DNA of 64,000 nucleotides, taken from the NCBI RefSeq assembly GCF_002102395.1, contig NZ_LQPZ01000025.1, forward strand, positions 1-64,000, written 5' to 3'. This document shows positions 20,722-31,738 of the stretch, piece by piece (within the stretch, counting starts at the first letter, position 1; the number at the start of each line of letters is the position of its first letter). The notes beneath the pieces are model-generated. The model did no database searches. It saw nothing but the letters and a program-made list of their open reading frames with translations, and was not told where the DNA came from. The DNA comes from Mycolicibacillus trivialis (GTDB taxonomy: Bacteria; Actinomycetota; Actinomycetes; Mycobacteriales; Mycobacteriaceae). Position numbers and translations under genes: made by a program.

Positions 20722-21875
20722 GACTGCACCACCGAGGTCTGGATCTCGGCTCCGTCGGCCAGGCCGATCGCTACGCGCCGGGCGTCCCAGTCCGGCGGTA
20801 CGTCGTCGGCTACCGCGGCGGTCACCAGCACCTGTTCGGCGTCGGAGGCCACCGCGGCCAAGGCGTTGCGTCGCGCCTTGTCCAACTCGGCGAAGACGTC
20901 GTCGAGCAACAGCACCGGTTCCCCTCCGTCCAGACGGAGTAATTCGTAGCCGGCCAGCCGTAACGCCAGCGCCATCGACCACGACTCGCCATGGCTAGCG
21001 TAGCCCTTGGCGGGCTGGTCGCCGAGGCGTAACTCGAGGTCGTCGCGGTGCGGCCCGACCAGGCACACCCCGCGTTCCAGTTCGGCGTTGCGCCGCCGCG
21101 CCATCTCCTCGATCAGCACCTCTTGCAGTTGCGGCTGCCGCCCGGTCGGATCGGCCCACATCTCGGCGGTCAGCTCGACTCCGGCGCGATAGCCGATCGC
21201 CGCCGGCCGCGAGGCCGGGGCCAGCAACCGGTAGGCCTCGGCGACCTGTGGCGTCAGGTCGTTGACCAGCTCCATCCGGGCCGCCATCAAGGCGGCGCCG
21301 TGTTCGGCCAGATGGCCGTCCCAGACGTCGAGGGTCTCCAGCATGCCGCTGTCGGCCCGGTGGCGGGACGGAGCGCTTTTGAGCAACGCGGTGCGCTGGC
21401 GGACCACCTTGTCGTAGTCGGCTCGAACCGCCGCGATACGCGGCCGGCGCTGGGTGGCCAAATCGTCGAGGAACCGGCGCCGCTCGCCGGGGTCACCGCG
21501 GACCAGCGCCAGGTCCTCCGGGGCGAACAGAACGGTCCGCAGGACCCCGATGACCTCACGGGCACTGCGCACCGGAGAGCGGTTCAGCCGGGCCTTGTTG
21601 GCGCGACCGGCGTTGATCTCCAGGTCGACGGCCAGTTCCCTGGCGTCGTTGACCACGATGGTCGACACGAGCGCGCGTTGCGCGCCGGCACGGATCAGCG
21701 GAGCGTCGGTGGCGACGCGATGCGAGCCGAGGGTCGCCGAAAACCACAGCGCCTCAAGCAGGTTCGTCTTCCCGTAGCCGTTGGGACCGATGAACACGGT
21801 ACGACCGGGCTCCAGTTCCAGATCGACCTCGGCCCAGGAACGGAAATCACGGAGGCCCAGGTGACGCACATACAT
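20718..21875 (-). CDS. recF: RecF, DNA gap-repair ATPase
   Basis: SMC-like ATPase acting with RecO and RecR to load RecA at gaps and stalled forks, 385 aa (same length as M. tuberculosis). Walker [17 protein letters not shown] is at about 29-44. The signature motif is [15 protein letters not shown] and Walker B is [12 protein letters not shown] near the C-terminus. ATG at 21875 starts [14 protein letters not shown]. It lies 16 bp downstream of dnaN and overlaps the DUF721 gene, consistent with a replication operon. Confidence 0.98.
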   Translation of the reverse strand: MYVRHLGLRDFRSWAEVDLELEPGRTVFIGPNGYGKTNLLEALWFSATLGSHRVATDAPLIRAGAQRALVSTIVVNDARELAVDLEINAGRANKARLNRSPVRSAREVIGVLRTVLFAPEDLALVRGDPGERRRFLDDLATQRRPRIAAVRADYDKVVRQRTALLKSAPSRHRADSGMLETLDVWDGHLAEHGAALMAARMELVNDLTPQVAEAYRLLAPASRPAAIGYRAGVELTAEMWADPTGRQPQLQEVLIEEMARRRNAELERGVCLVGPHRDDLELRLGDQPAKGYASHGESWSMALALRLAGYELLRLDGGEPVLLLDDVFAELDKARRNALAAVASDAEQVLVTAAVADDVPPDWDARRVAIGLADGAEIQTSVVQS

Positions 21876-21891
21876 CGGTTGATGCGCTACC

Positions 21892-23091
21892 TCAGCCGGG
21901 CAGACGGACCGGCATCAGCAGGTAGACGTAGTCGGTGTCGACGGCCGGGAACGGTCCCGGACCTGCAGGTGTGGAGTCGTCGGCCGTGGCGGGCCGCAAC
22001 ACCGCCGGCTTGTTGGAGGTGGTGAATCCCAGCCACACCTTCTCGGTGTGCACCGAGCCGAGCCCGTCGCTGAGATAGCCCGGGTTGAACGCGATCGTCA
22101 ACGGCTCGCCGGTGAAGTCGACCGACAGGTCCTCCTCGGCGCGGCCGACGTCGTCGGCGCCGGCCGAAAGACGAAGGGCGCCTTCGGAGAATTCCATCCG
22201 AACCTGCGCACCCCGGTCGGCGACCAGCGCGACACGCTTGATCGCGTCGGTGAGCTCGGCGACGTCGACCACCGCCACCGCGGTGTGCTCGGTGGGCAGC
22301 AACTGGCGGAACTTGGGGAACTCCGCATCCAGGAGCCGGGTGGTGCTCTGCTTGCCGTCACCGCTGATACCCAGCAGGCCGTCGGAGCCGACCTCGGTGC
22401 CACCGCCGAGCGACAGGTGCACGTCAGCGCCGTGGATCCCGGTCTTGGCCGCCTCCGCCAGGGTCTTCGCCGGCACCAGCACAGCCGCCTCCAGGTCGGC
22501 CGTCCCGGCCGACCAGGTGAGCTGGCGGACCGCCAGCCGGAATCGGTCGGTGGCCGCCAAAACCACAGTGGCGCCGGAGATCTCCATTCGGATACCGGTC
22601 AACATCGGCAGGGTGTCGTCCTTGCCCGCGGCCACCGCCACCTGGCTGATCGCCTCGGCGAACAGGTCGGCGGACAGACTGCCGGTCTCATCGGGAAGCT
22701 CCGGCAGCGACGGGTAGTCCTCGACGGCCATCGTCGGGAGGGAGAATTTCGCGTTCCCGCAGGTCAGTGCGACGCGGGTGCCCTCCACCTGGACGTCGAC
22801 AGGCTTGGCCGGCATGGCTCGGGTGATGTCGGACAACAGCCGACCGGACACCAAAACACTTCCGGGGGTAGCGATCTCGGCTGGAACCCGGACCACTGCG
22901 GAAACCTCGTAGTCGAATCCCGAGATGGTCAGACCGTCGTCGGAACCGGTGAGCAGCACGCCGGCCAGCACCGGGTTGGGCGGACGGTTCGGCAGGTTCT
23001 TGGCCACCCAGGCCACCGCGTCGGCGAAGTCCTCACGAACCGCACGAAACTTCAGATCGGTGAGGTCAACGTTGGTCGCTGCCACGTCCAT
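21892..23091 (-). CDS. dnaN: DNA polymerase III sliding clamp (beta)
   Basis: Ring-shaped processivity clamp, 399 aa, made of three repeated clamp folds; C-terminal end [12 protein letters not shown]. Motifs include [28 protein letters not shown] and PMLTGIR. The ATG at 23091 ([15 protein letters not shown]) matches the family and has AAGGGACC upstream. An alternative in-frame ATG at 23106 would add five residues (MMKGP). It lies downstream of dnaA with oriC in between, as in all mycobacteria. Confidence 0.98.
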   Translation of the reverse strand: MDVAATNVDLTDLKFRAVREDFADAVAWVAKNLPNRPPNPVLAGVLLTGSDDGLTISGFDYEVSAVVRVPAEIATPGSVLVSGRLLSDITRAMPAKPVDVQVEGTRVALTCGNAKFSLPTMAVEDYPSLPELPDETGSLSADLFAEAISQVAVAAGKDDTLPMLTGIRMEISGATVVLAATDRFRLAVRQLTWSAGTADLEAAVLVPAKTLAEAAKTGIHGADVHLSLGGGTEVGSDGLLGISGDGKQSTTRLLDAEFPKFRQLLPTEHTAVAVVDVAELTDAIKRVALVADRGAQVRMEFSEGALRLSAGADDVGRAEEDLSVDFTGEPLTIAFNPGYLSDGLGSVHTEKVWLGFTTSNKPAVLRPATADDSTPAGPGPFPAVDTDYVYLLMPVRLPG

Positions 23092-23571
23092 AGGTCCCTT
23101 CATCACCCCTGTTGAGTAACTCCATCGGCGACTACCGCGGCGACGAACACCTGGCCGTGCAACGCCACGACGACAGTAGCGTCGTCAAACCACAACCGTA
23201 GAGGTTTCGGTGGGTTCTTGAAAGTCGCTCGCAGAGCACCGTCAAGGCCGCTGGACAGCGATGAACGGCCCTGGACGGCATTGTCCCCAGCGACTGTGTT
23301 CAATGACTTTACCTGGAGAGATAGATCAGTATCAGTAGTAGGCGTTGTGGAGTCTGGGGATAACCGGTGATCGCTGCTGCTGGGAGCGCGGATCGCCTTG
23401 GGGAGCACCCGGTGGATGGTTTGTGTGCGGCTTGTGGACGGTTGTGGATCGTTTCCGGTTGTGGACGACGGTCCCAAGGTTGTGCGCCGTGACGCGGGTT
23501 CGGTCCACACGTTGTGCACAGCGTTCCACTGTGGCCGGTGGTGGGGGAGTGACAGAAAAAAGTGGGCCGGC
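23092..23571. other. chromosomal replication origin oriC (dnaA-dnaN intergenic region)
   Basis: This 480-bp gene-free region between dnaA and dnaN is the known origin site of mycobacteria. DnaA-box-like sequences (actinobacterial type TTGTCCACA or its complement, with one or two mismatches) are concentrated in its dnaA-proximal half: 23345 TTGTGGAGT, 23355 TGGGGATAA, 23432 TTGTGGACG, 23442 TTGTGGATC, 23459 TTGTGGACG, 23480 TTGTGCGCC, 23502 GGTCCACAC and 23512 TTGTGCACA. A comparatively AT-rich stretch at about 23290-23342 is a candidate unwinding element. Confidence 0.93.
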
Positions 23572-25023
23572 TCAGGCGCGGGAGCGCTGCCGGATGCGGT
23601 TGGTGAGCTCTTTGACGTGATCGAAGACCTCACGCCGTTCGGCCATCTCGGCCAGGATCTTGCGCTGGGCGTACATCACGGTGGTGTGGTCGCGGTCGAA
23701 GGACTGCCCGATCTTGGGCAACGACAGGTCGGTGAGTTCGCGGCACAGATACATGGCGATCTGGCGCGGTTGGGCCAGTGCCCGCGACTTACCCGGCCCG
23801 CGCAACTCCTCGACGGTGGTGTCGAAGTATTCGGCGGTGGCGGCCATGATCGTGGCCGCGCTGATCTGCATCGTGCTGGGATGCGAGATCAGGTCTTGGA
23901 GCACCAGCTCGGCGAGTGCGGTGTCGATGGGGCTCTTGTTCAGCGAGGCGAAGGCGGTCACCCGAATGAGGGCGCCCTCGAGTTCGCGGATGTTGCGTTC
24001 GATGCTGCTGGCGATGAGTTCGAGCACGTCGCCGGGCACATCGAGCCGGTCGGTCTGGGCCTTCTTCCGCAGAATCGCGATGCGGGTCTCCAGTTCGGGC
24101 GGCTGCACGTCGGTGATCAGGCCCCACTCGAACCGGGTGCGCAGCCGCTCCTCAAGGGTGGCCAGCTGTTTGGGTGGCCGGTCGGAGGAGATCACGATCT
24201 GCTTGTTCGCGTTGTGCAGGGTGTTGAAGGTGTGGAAGAACTCCTCCTGGATCCCTTCCTTGCCCTCGATGAACTGGATGTCGTCGACCAGCAGCACGTC
24301 GATGTCGCGGTAGCTGCGCTTGAACGCGACCCGCCGGTCGTCGCGCAGTGAGTTGATGAAGTCGTTGGTGAACTCTTCGGTGGAGACGTATTTGACCCGC
24401 ATGCCGGGGAACAGCCGCTGGGCGTAGTTACCGATCGCGTGCAGCAGGTGGGTCTTGCCCAGTCCCGATTCACCCCAGATGAACAGCGGGTTGTAGGCGC
24501 GGGCCGGCGCTTCGGCGACGGCCAGGGCCGCGGCGTGGGCGAATCGGTTGGACGACCCGATCACGAACGTCTCGAAGGTGTACCGGCGGTTGAGGGTGTT
24601 GGTTTCGCCGTCGTCGGGTTCGATCGGCCGTTCGGCGAAGTACGACGGCCAAGTCTCGCCGCTGACCAGTGTCTCGTGGTCGTCGTCGGCGGCATCGCGG
24701 GTGTCCTGGGCGGCGACCGGCTCGGTTGTCGGCGGCGCGATCCGCACGCCGAGCTCGATAGGTTCGCCGAGGCGCCGGCTCAAGACGTCGGTGATCCGGG
24801 TGCGCAGGTGCCGCTCGATTTCGTTCTGCACATAACTGCTGGGTACCGACAGCAACGCGAAGCCTTCGGCGACGGTCAACGGTTCGACCAGGTTCAACCA
24901 GGCGCGCTGCTGCGGGCTCAGTGGAGCGAAGGTGCCGGACGTCGGATTGTGACCGTCGCCGTTGAGTTCGGCGACGACGTCGCTCCAGATGGCACTGAAT
25001 GCGCGACCCGGATCCTCAGTCAA
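23572..25023 (-). CDS. dnaA: DnaA, chromosomal replication initiator
   Basis: AAA+ protein that binds oriC boxes and melts the origin, 483 aa. Domain I covers about 8-90, followed by a variable acidic linker (about 98-143). The AAA+ domain has Walker A GESGLGKT (184-191), Walker B LLVDDI (244-249) and the arginine-finger region ([10 protein letters not shown]). Domain IV is the C-terminal helix-turn-helix. In its signature the residue before RDHTTVMYA is Asp443 (FDRDHTTV), where M. tuberculosis has Gly. ATG at 25023 starts [13 protein letters not shown]. Transcribed toward oriC and dnaN. Confidence 0.99.
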   Translation of the reverse strand: MTEDPGRAFSAIWSDVVAELNGDGHNPTSGTFAPLSPQQRAWLNLVEPLTVAEGFALLSVPSSYVQNEIERHLRTRITDVLSRRLGEPIELGVRIAPPTTEPVAAQDTRDAADDDHETLVSGETWPSYFAERPIEPDDGETNTLNRRYTFETFVIGSSNRFAHAAALAVAEAPARAYNPLFIWGESGLGKTHLLHAIGNYAQRLFPGMRVKYVSTEEFTNDFINSLRDDRRVAFKRSYRDIDVLLVDDIQFIEGKEGIQEEFFHTFNTLHNANKQIVISSDRPPKQLATLEERLRTRFEWGLITDVQPPELETRIAILRKKAQTDRLDVPGDVLELIASSIERNIRELEGALIRVTAFASLNKSPIDTALAELVLQDLISHPSTMQISAATIMAATAEYFDTTVEELRGPGKSRALAQPRQIAMYLCRELTDLSLPKIGQSFDRDHTTVMYAQRKILAEMAERREVFDHVKELTNRIRQRSRA

Positions 25024-25581
25024 CGAAGCACCCCCTCCTGTGGGCCGAACCGGAGGCGCTGCGGAAACGCGCCGACCTCTCCACAGAAGTTATCCCCAAC
25101 TGTGGATAGGGCGAGCCTTCGGTGCCACAGCACCAGGCTGCGTCACCAGCAATCGGCGCGCAAGCCAGTTCCCGGCGGGCCGGAGTGGCGACTGACTCGC
25201 TATCCGCGCTTCGTTGTCGAGCGCCGTTCCAGACCGAAACGACACGGCCAGAAGCTAACAGTTTTCGGCCACCGCGACCAACTGTTTGAGAAATCTCGGT
25301 GGTGACCAGGCAACGACGGCGCCCGGGCTGGCACGGGTGGGTCGGGGGAGGCGCAGGCCCGGGCTCCGGGGTCGGCGCCCGATGCGGAAAAAGTCCAGGT
25401 TTGACCCGGCGAAGGCGGCTCAGTACCCTCAAACAGTCGCCCGAACGTCGGCGATACGGCTGCGACCCGGCCCGGGGACCGCGCCGGTTACCAGCACGAC
25501 ACAGACCTTAACGACGGCCATCGAGTCCAACCACCGTGCATGGACAAGGGTTGCGCCGCCAGGTAGCGAGGAGAACGAGCC
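25024..25581. other. divergent dnaA-rpmH intergenic region
   Basis: This 558-bp region separates dnaA (-) from rpmH (+) and must hold both promoters. Two DnaA-box-like sequences in inverted orientation, TTATCCCCA (25090-25098) and TGTGGATAG (25101-25109), sit about 70 bp upstream of dnaA and suggest autoregulation. A further TCTCCACAG precedes them (25078-25086). GC-rich sequence fills the rest. Small open frames there show no codon bias or similarity that I recognise, and no RNA gene was found. Confidence 0.7.
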
Positions 25582-25725
25582 GTGGCCAAGGGTAAGCGGA
25601 CCTTCCAGCCGAACAACCGCCGCCGTGCGCGGGTGCACGGCTTCCGGCTGCGGATGCGGACCCGGGCCGGGCGGGCCATCGTCTCCGGCCGGCGTCGCAA
25701 GGGCCGTCGCTCGCTGACTGCTTGA
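25582..25725 (+). CDS. rpmH: ribosomal protein bL34
   Basis: 47-residue, highly basic protein of the large ribosomal subunit, starting [15 protein letters not shown] and continuing with the family core [15 protein letters not shown] and [11 protein letters not shown]. It is shorter than most automatic ORF limits. GTG start at 25582 has AGGAGA eight bases upstream. It is followed by rnpA after three bases, the nearly universal rpmH-rnpA-yidD-yidC arrangement. Confidence 0.97.
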   Translation: MAKGKRTFQPNNRRRARVHGFRLRMRTRAGRAIVSGRRRKGRRSLTA

Positions 25726-25728
25726 TCC

Positions 25729-26082
25729 GTGCTTCCCGCGCAGTACCGTATGCGGCGGTCGACGGAGTTCGCTGACACCATCAAGCGGGGTACGCGCAGC
25801 GTCCAACCCGATCTCGTCGTGCACGCGCGACGCACCGGTTGTCCGGACGGGCCACGGATCGGCCTGGTCGTCAGCAAATCGGTAGGAACCGCTGTTGATC
25901 GCCACCGGGTGTCCAGGCGGCTACGTCATGTGGCCCGGGATCTGTTGGGGGAGTTGGACTCCGCCGATCGCATCGTGATCCGGGCCCGTCCCAGCAGTAG
26001 AGAAGCCGTCTCTGAAAGCTTCAACCGGCAACTGCAAGCCGGGTTCAAGCACGCGCTGCGTCGCGCCGGGGTTCCGCGGTGA
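25729..26082 (+). CDS. rnpA: ribonuclease P protein component
   Basis: Protein cofactor of RNase P, which removes the 5' leader of precursor tRNAs; 117 aa. The RNA-binding signature is visible as the central basic helix [20 protein letters not shown] (normally KSVGxAVxRNRxKRxxR; Asn is replaced by His here). N-terminal region [24 protein letters not shown] start at 25729. The stop overlaps yidD (GTGA), so translation is coupled. Confidence 0.95.
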   Translation: MLPAQYRMRRSTEFADTIKRGTRSVQPDLVVHARRTGCPDGPRIGLVVSKSVGTAVDRHRVSRRLRHVARDLLGELDSADRIVIRARPSSREAVSESFNRQLQAGFKHALRRAGVPR

Positions 26083-26414
26083 CGGCCGGTCGGATCGGTG
26101 CGGCGCCGGTGCGGGCGCTGATCTTTCTGATCCAGCTCTACCGGCACATGGTGTCGCCGCTGCGGCCGGCGACCTGCCGGTTCATGCCGACCTGCAGCCA
26201 GTACGCCGTCGACGCGCTGAGCGAATACGGGCTGGTGCGTGGCGGTTGGCTGGCCGCGGTCAGACTGGCCAAGTGCGGACCTTGGCACCGGGGCGGCTGG
26301 GATCCGATCCCGGAGCGGCCCGGCACGGACGATCACGGCTCGCGGCCCGACGAAGCCGCCGACAGCTGGCAGAGCCCAGCACAGCGAGGGGAGAGTGAGC
26401 GGCTTGTCGTTTAA
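26079..26414 (+). CDS. yidD: YidD, membrane protein insertion efficiency factor
   Basis: Small peripheral membrane protein of the UPF0161 family that assists YidC; 111 aa. An amphipathic helix ([16 protein letters not shown]) precedes the conserved Cys cluster [11 protein letters not shown] and [13 protein letters not shown]. The C-terminal ~30 residues are variable and hydrophilic. GTG start overlaps the rnpA stop. The 3' end overlaps the yidC start by 20 bp. Confidence 0.94.
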   Translation: MTAGRIGAAPVRALIFLIQLYRHMVSPLRPATCRFMPTCSQYAVDALSEYGLVRGGWLAAVRLAKCGPWHRGGWDPIPERPGTDDHGSRPDEAADSWQSPAQRGESERLVV

Positions 26415-27456
26415 TCCGGTGAGTCTGGACTACATCTATTATCCGGTCTCGGCGATCATGTGGGTCTGGTACAAGCTGTTCGGCGTGCTGCTGGGCCCGA
26501 CCAGTTTCTTCACCTGGGTGCTGTCGGTGGTGTTCCTGGTGTTCACCCTGCGGGCGCTGCTGTACAAGCCGTTCGTCAAGCAGATCCGCACCACCCGGCA
26601 GATGCAGGAACTGCAGCCCCAGATCAAGGCGCTGCAGAAGAAGTACGGCAAGGACCGTCAGCGCATGGCGCTGGAGATGCAAAAGCTGCAGCGCGAACAC
26701 GGGTTCAACCCGCTGCTGGGGTGTCTGCCGATGCTCGCCCAGATCCCGGTCTTTCTGGGCCTGTTCCACGTGCTGCGCTCCTTCAACCGCACCGGCACCG
26801 GCATCGGTCAGCTGGGACTGTCGGTGGAGGAGAACGCCTCGGTGGGCAACTACGTGTTCAGCGCCGCCGACGTCGGCAACTTCTTGAACGCGAAGCTGTT
26901 CGGGGCGCCGCTGGGAGCGACGATGACCCAGCGCGGGCCCACCCTGGAGGCGTTCGGTGACGACTTCAGCCGCGGTGCGCTGATCGCGGTCGGAGTGCCG
27001 GTGATGATCCTGGCCGGGATCGCGACCTACTTCAACAGCCGGGCCTCGGTCGCCCGACAGAGCCCGGAGGCCGCCAGCAACCCGCAGACGGCGATCATGA
27101 ACAAACTCGCCCTCTACGTCTTCCCGCTGGGCGTCGTGGTCGGTGGCCCGTTCCTGCCGCTGGCGATCATCTTCTACTGGTTCTCCAACAACATCTGGAC
27201 CTTCGGCCAGCAGCATCTCGTGTTCGGGATGATCGAGAAGGAAGAAGAGGCCAAGAAGCAGGAAGTGCTTGAGCGGCGAGCGGCGAACGCGCCGGCTCCG
27301 GGCGCCAAACCCAAACGCAAGGGGAAGAACGCGCCGGTGGCTACCGAAGCCGAGTCCGGTGGCGCCACCGAGAGCGCGGAGCCCGCGGCCGTCGAGCCCG
27401 CCGCGCGCAGCACGGCTCCCCGCCCGGGCGCGAAGCCCAAGAAACGTAAGCGCTGA
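26395..27456 (+). CDS. yidC: YidC/Oxa1-type membrane protein insertase
   Basis: Inserts and folds integral membrane proteins, alone or with SecYEG; 353 aa. The family core has about five transmembrane segments. The first conserved one is [22 protein letters not shown], followed by the cytoplasmic coiled hairpin ([18 protein letters not shown]), [20 protein letters not shown] and a C-terminal [20 protein letters not shown] basic, Ala/Pro-rich tail (about 295-353) ends in KPKKRKR and probably contacts the ribosome. GTG at 26395 with a GAGGGGAGA site was chosen; upstream in-frame sequence is the yidD shadow. Confidence 0.96.
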   Translation: MSGLSFNPVSLDYIYYPVSAIMWVWYKLFGVLLGPTSFFTWVLSVVFLVFTLRALLYKPFVKQIRTTRQMQELQPQIKALQKKYGKDRQRMALEMQKLQREHGFNPLLGCLPMLAQIPVFLGLFHVLRSFNRTGTGIGQLGLSVEENASVGNYVFSAADVGNFLNAKLFGAPLGATMTQRGPTLEAFGDDFSRGALIAVGVPVMILAGIATYFNSRASVARQSPEAASNPQTAIMNKLALYVFPLGVVVGGPFLPLAIIFYWFSNNIWTFGQQHLVFGMIEKEEEAKKQEVLERRAANAPAPGAKPKRKGKNAPVATEAESGGATESAEPAAVEPAARSTAPRPGAKPKKRKR

Positions 27457-27505
27457 GCGGGTGGCGACCACACGGTCGCGACCCGGTGACAAAGGAGAGA
27501 CAACG

Positions 27506-28033
27506 ATGACCGAGGCCGACACCACCGAGGACGCCGAGACCACCCAGCCGGGCAGCGGCGGCGATGACCTCGAGGAGCGATTGGTCGCCGAGGGCGAGAT
27601 CGCCGGCGACTATCTCGAGGAGCTGCTGGACCTGTTGGACTTCGACGGCGATATCGACCTTGACGTCGAGGGCACCCGCGCGGTGGTGAGCATCGACGGC
27701 GGCAAGGACCTGACCAAGTTGGTCGGCCGGGACGGCGAGGTGCTCGACGCCCTGCAGGAGCTGACCCGGCTGGCCGTGCACCAGAAGACGGGCGAGCGCA
27801 GCCGGCTGATGCTCGACGTCGCGGGCTGGCGGCGGGGCCGGCGGGCCGAACTGACCGAGCTGGGGGACAAGGTGGCCCGTCGGGTCGCCGAGAGCGGGGA
27901 GCGCGAGGAGCTCGCCCCGATGACCCCGTTCGAGCGCAAGATCGTCCACGACGCGGTCGCCGCGGTGGAGGGTGTGCACAGCGAGAGCGAGGGCGTCGAG
28001 CCCGCGCGCCGCGTGGTCGTCCTGCCCGATTGA
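27506..28033 (+). CDS. khpB: KhpB/Jag, KH-R3H RNA-binding protein
   Basis: Predicted RNA-binding protein (Rv3920c counterpart, 175 aa). An acidic N-terminus (about 1-35) is followed by a KH-like domain (about 36-105; GRDGEVLDALQELTRLAVHQK is the GxxG-type core region) and a C-terminal R3H domain (about 110-170; MTPFERKIVHDAVA). Relatives bind small and messenger RNAs and affect cell elongation. ATG at 27506 has AAAGGAGAG upstream. It follows yidC by 49 bp, the usual pairing. Confidence 0.93.
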   Translation: MTEADTTEDAETTQPGSGGDDLEERLVAEGEIAGDYLEELLDLLDFDGDIDLDVEGTRAVVSIDGGKDLTKLVGRDGEVLDALQELTRLAVHQKTGERSRLMLDVAGWRRGRRAELTELGDKVARRVAESGEREELAPMTPFERKIVHDAVAAVEGVHSESEGVEPARRVVVLPD

Positions 28034-29786
<1,753 letters not shown>

Positions 29787-29790
<4 letters not shown>

Positions 29791-30779
29791 ATCAGCAGGC
29801 ACGCAAACGGGGCGGCCTCGGCCGCGGTCTGGCGTCGTTGATCCCGACCGGACCGGCGGCCGGGGAGGACGACGCCGCCGACCTCGGCCCGCGGATGGGC
29901 GACAGCGCCGCGGACATCGTGCTCGGACGCAGCGGTGCGGCACCGGAGACCGCGGTGGGTGACGAGGTCGGTGCGGTCTACCGCGAGCTCGATCCGGCGC
30001 AGATCGGTCCGAACCCGCGTCAGCCGCGCCAGGTCTTCGACGAGGAGGCGCTCGCGGAGCTGGTCCATTCCATCCGCGAGTTCGGCCTCATGCAGCCCAT
30101 CGTCGTCCGGGAGGTGCCGGGGGAGGACCCGCCGTATCAGCTGATCATGGGGGAGCGGCGGTGGCGTGCGGCGCAGGAGGCCGGCCTGACCGCGATCCCG
30201 ACGATCGTGCGGGACACCGGGGACGGAAACCTGCTGCGCGACGCGCTGCTGGAGAACATCCACCGCGTGCAGCTGAACCCGCTCGAGGAGGCGGCCGCCT
30301 ACCAGCAACTGCTCGACGAATTCGGCGTCACCCACGACGAATTGGCCGCGAAGCTGGGCCGGTCACGACCGCTGATCTCCAACATGATCCGGCTGCTGCG
30401 GCTCCCGGTCCCGGTGCAGCGTCGCGTTGCCGCCGGCGTGCTCTCGGCGGGCCACGCGCGCGCCTTGCTGTCACTGGAGGCGGGTGCGGACGCCCAGGAG
30501 GAGTTGGCGGCGCGCATCGTCGCGGAAGGTCTTTCGGTGCGAGCGACCGAGGAAGCGGTGACACTGGCCAACCGGGCCGGGTCGCCGACCCCCGCGCCGC
30601 CGAAGCGCAAGCCGATCCAGATGCCCGGGCTGCAGGACGTCGCCGAACAGCTCTCCGACGCCTTCGACACCCGGGTGACGGTGAGCCTGGGCAAACGCAA
30701 GGGCAAGATCGTCGTCGAGTTCGCCTCGGTGGACGACCTGCAGCGCATCGCGGCCTTGATGATCGCCGCCAAGGCGTGA
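29787..30779 (+). CDS. parB: ParB, centromere-binding CTPase
   Basis: Loads at parS and spreads as a CTP-dependent clamp to form the partition complex; 330 aa. The N-terminal ParA-contact peptide is [14 protein letters not shown] (about 5-18). The CTPase domain has NPRQPRQVF and GERRWRAA motifs, and a helix-turn-helix (about 185-215; [19 protein letters not shown]) recognises parS. The C-terminal dimerisation domain spans about 280-330 ([18 protein letters not shown]). ATG at 29787 overlaps the parA stop. Confidence 0.98.
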
Positions 30780-31019
30780 CCCGCCATCCGCCGCCGTTAC
30801 GTCACTGTGACATATCGCGGTCCGGAATCGCGACGGGCGGTGCGTTCAACGCGAAACCCGTTGGGAAGCAGGTAGTTTCACCGCGATAGCGGGTGCAGCG
30901 CTCGGTGTGGGCGGAGCGGGGGCGGAGGGTGCGCGGAGCGCGGGCGGTTCCGGGCGATCTCTCCTATTCTGGAGGGGCCGCAGTCCAGTGGTAACAACGC
31001 GCGGAGGCCCGGGAAGCTA

Positions 31020-31730
31020 GTGTCCACTCAGATCACACCGCTGAGGCTCGAGGCGTTCGAACTGTTGCCCAAGTCGGCGCGCCGGTGCGTGTTCTGGGAG
31101 GTCGACCCGGCCACCCTCGGCGAGGACGCGCACCTCAGCGATCCGGAGTTCGAGAAGGAAGCGTGGCTGTCGATGGTCATGCTGGAGTGGGGTTCGTGCG
31201 GGCAGCTGGCGACGACGCCCCCGATCCGGGGCGGGTCCGGCGAGACCCGTTGTCTGGGCTATGTGTTCTATGCGCCGCCGCGTGCCGTGCCGCGCGCCCG
31301 CCGGTTTCCCACCGCGCCGGTGTCCGCGGACGCCGTGCTGCTCACCTCGCTGGGCATCGAACCCGGCTACGAGGCCGACAGGCTCGCGCAACAACTGATC
31401 GCCCGCGTTGTCGACGACCTGGTCCGGCGCGGGGTGCGCGCACTGGAGGCGTTCGGGCGCACGGCCGCGGTGCCGGAGCCTCCCGACGACCGGGACGCGG
31501 AGACGGCGACGGTGCTTGAGGCGGTGGGGGACTGCCCGCCGGGTCACTGCGTGGTCGATGCCGAGTTGCTGGAGAACGCCGGCTTCGTCGTGGTCGCCCC
31601 GCATCGGTACTTCCCGCGGCTGCGCCTGGAGTTGGACAAGGGCCTGGGCTGGAAGGCGGAGGTGGAGGCCGCCCTGGAACGGCTCCTGGAGAGCGCGCCG
31701 CTGCGGCAGACCGTGGGTGTGCCGGGTTGA
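31020..31730 (+). CDS. GNAT-fold-like conserved protein (Rv3916c-like)
   Basis: Counterpart of Rv3916c, 236 aa; function unknown. The central part (about 75-170) resembles a GNAT acetyltransferase fold (GYVFYAPPRAVP, SLGIEPGYEADRLAQQLIARVVDDLVRRG, ELLENAGFVVVAPHRYFPRLRLEL), but no substrate can be inferred. GTG at 31020 is taken because the next residues match the family. A TATTCT element at 30962-30967 could be a -10 box. It is convergent to cwlM and separated from parB by 240 bp in which I see no gene. Confidence 0.72.
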   Translation: MSTQITPLRLEAFELLPKSARRCVFWEVDPATLGEDAHLSDPEFEKEAWLSMVMLEWGSCGQLATTPPIRGGSGETRCLGYVFYAPPRAVPRARRFPTAPVSADAVLLTSLGIEPGYEADRLAQQLIARVVDDLVRRGVRALEAFGRTAAVPEPPDDRDAETATVLEAVGDCPPGHCVVDAELLENAGFVVVAPHRYFPRLRLELDKGLGWKAEVEAALERLLESAPLRQTVGVPG

Positions 31731-31738
31731 GGAGGTGG

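Noticed and set aside
30840..30890. Fourth parS-like site downstream of parB
   Set aside because: Only separate half-like pieces (cgaaaccc, gtttcacc) occur, and no 14-bp palindrome is formed.
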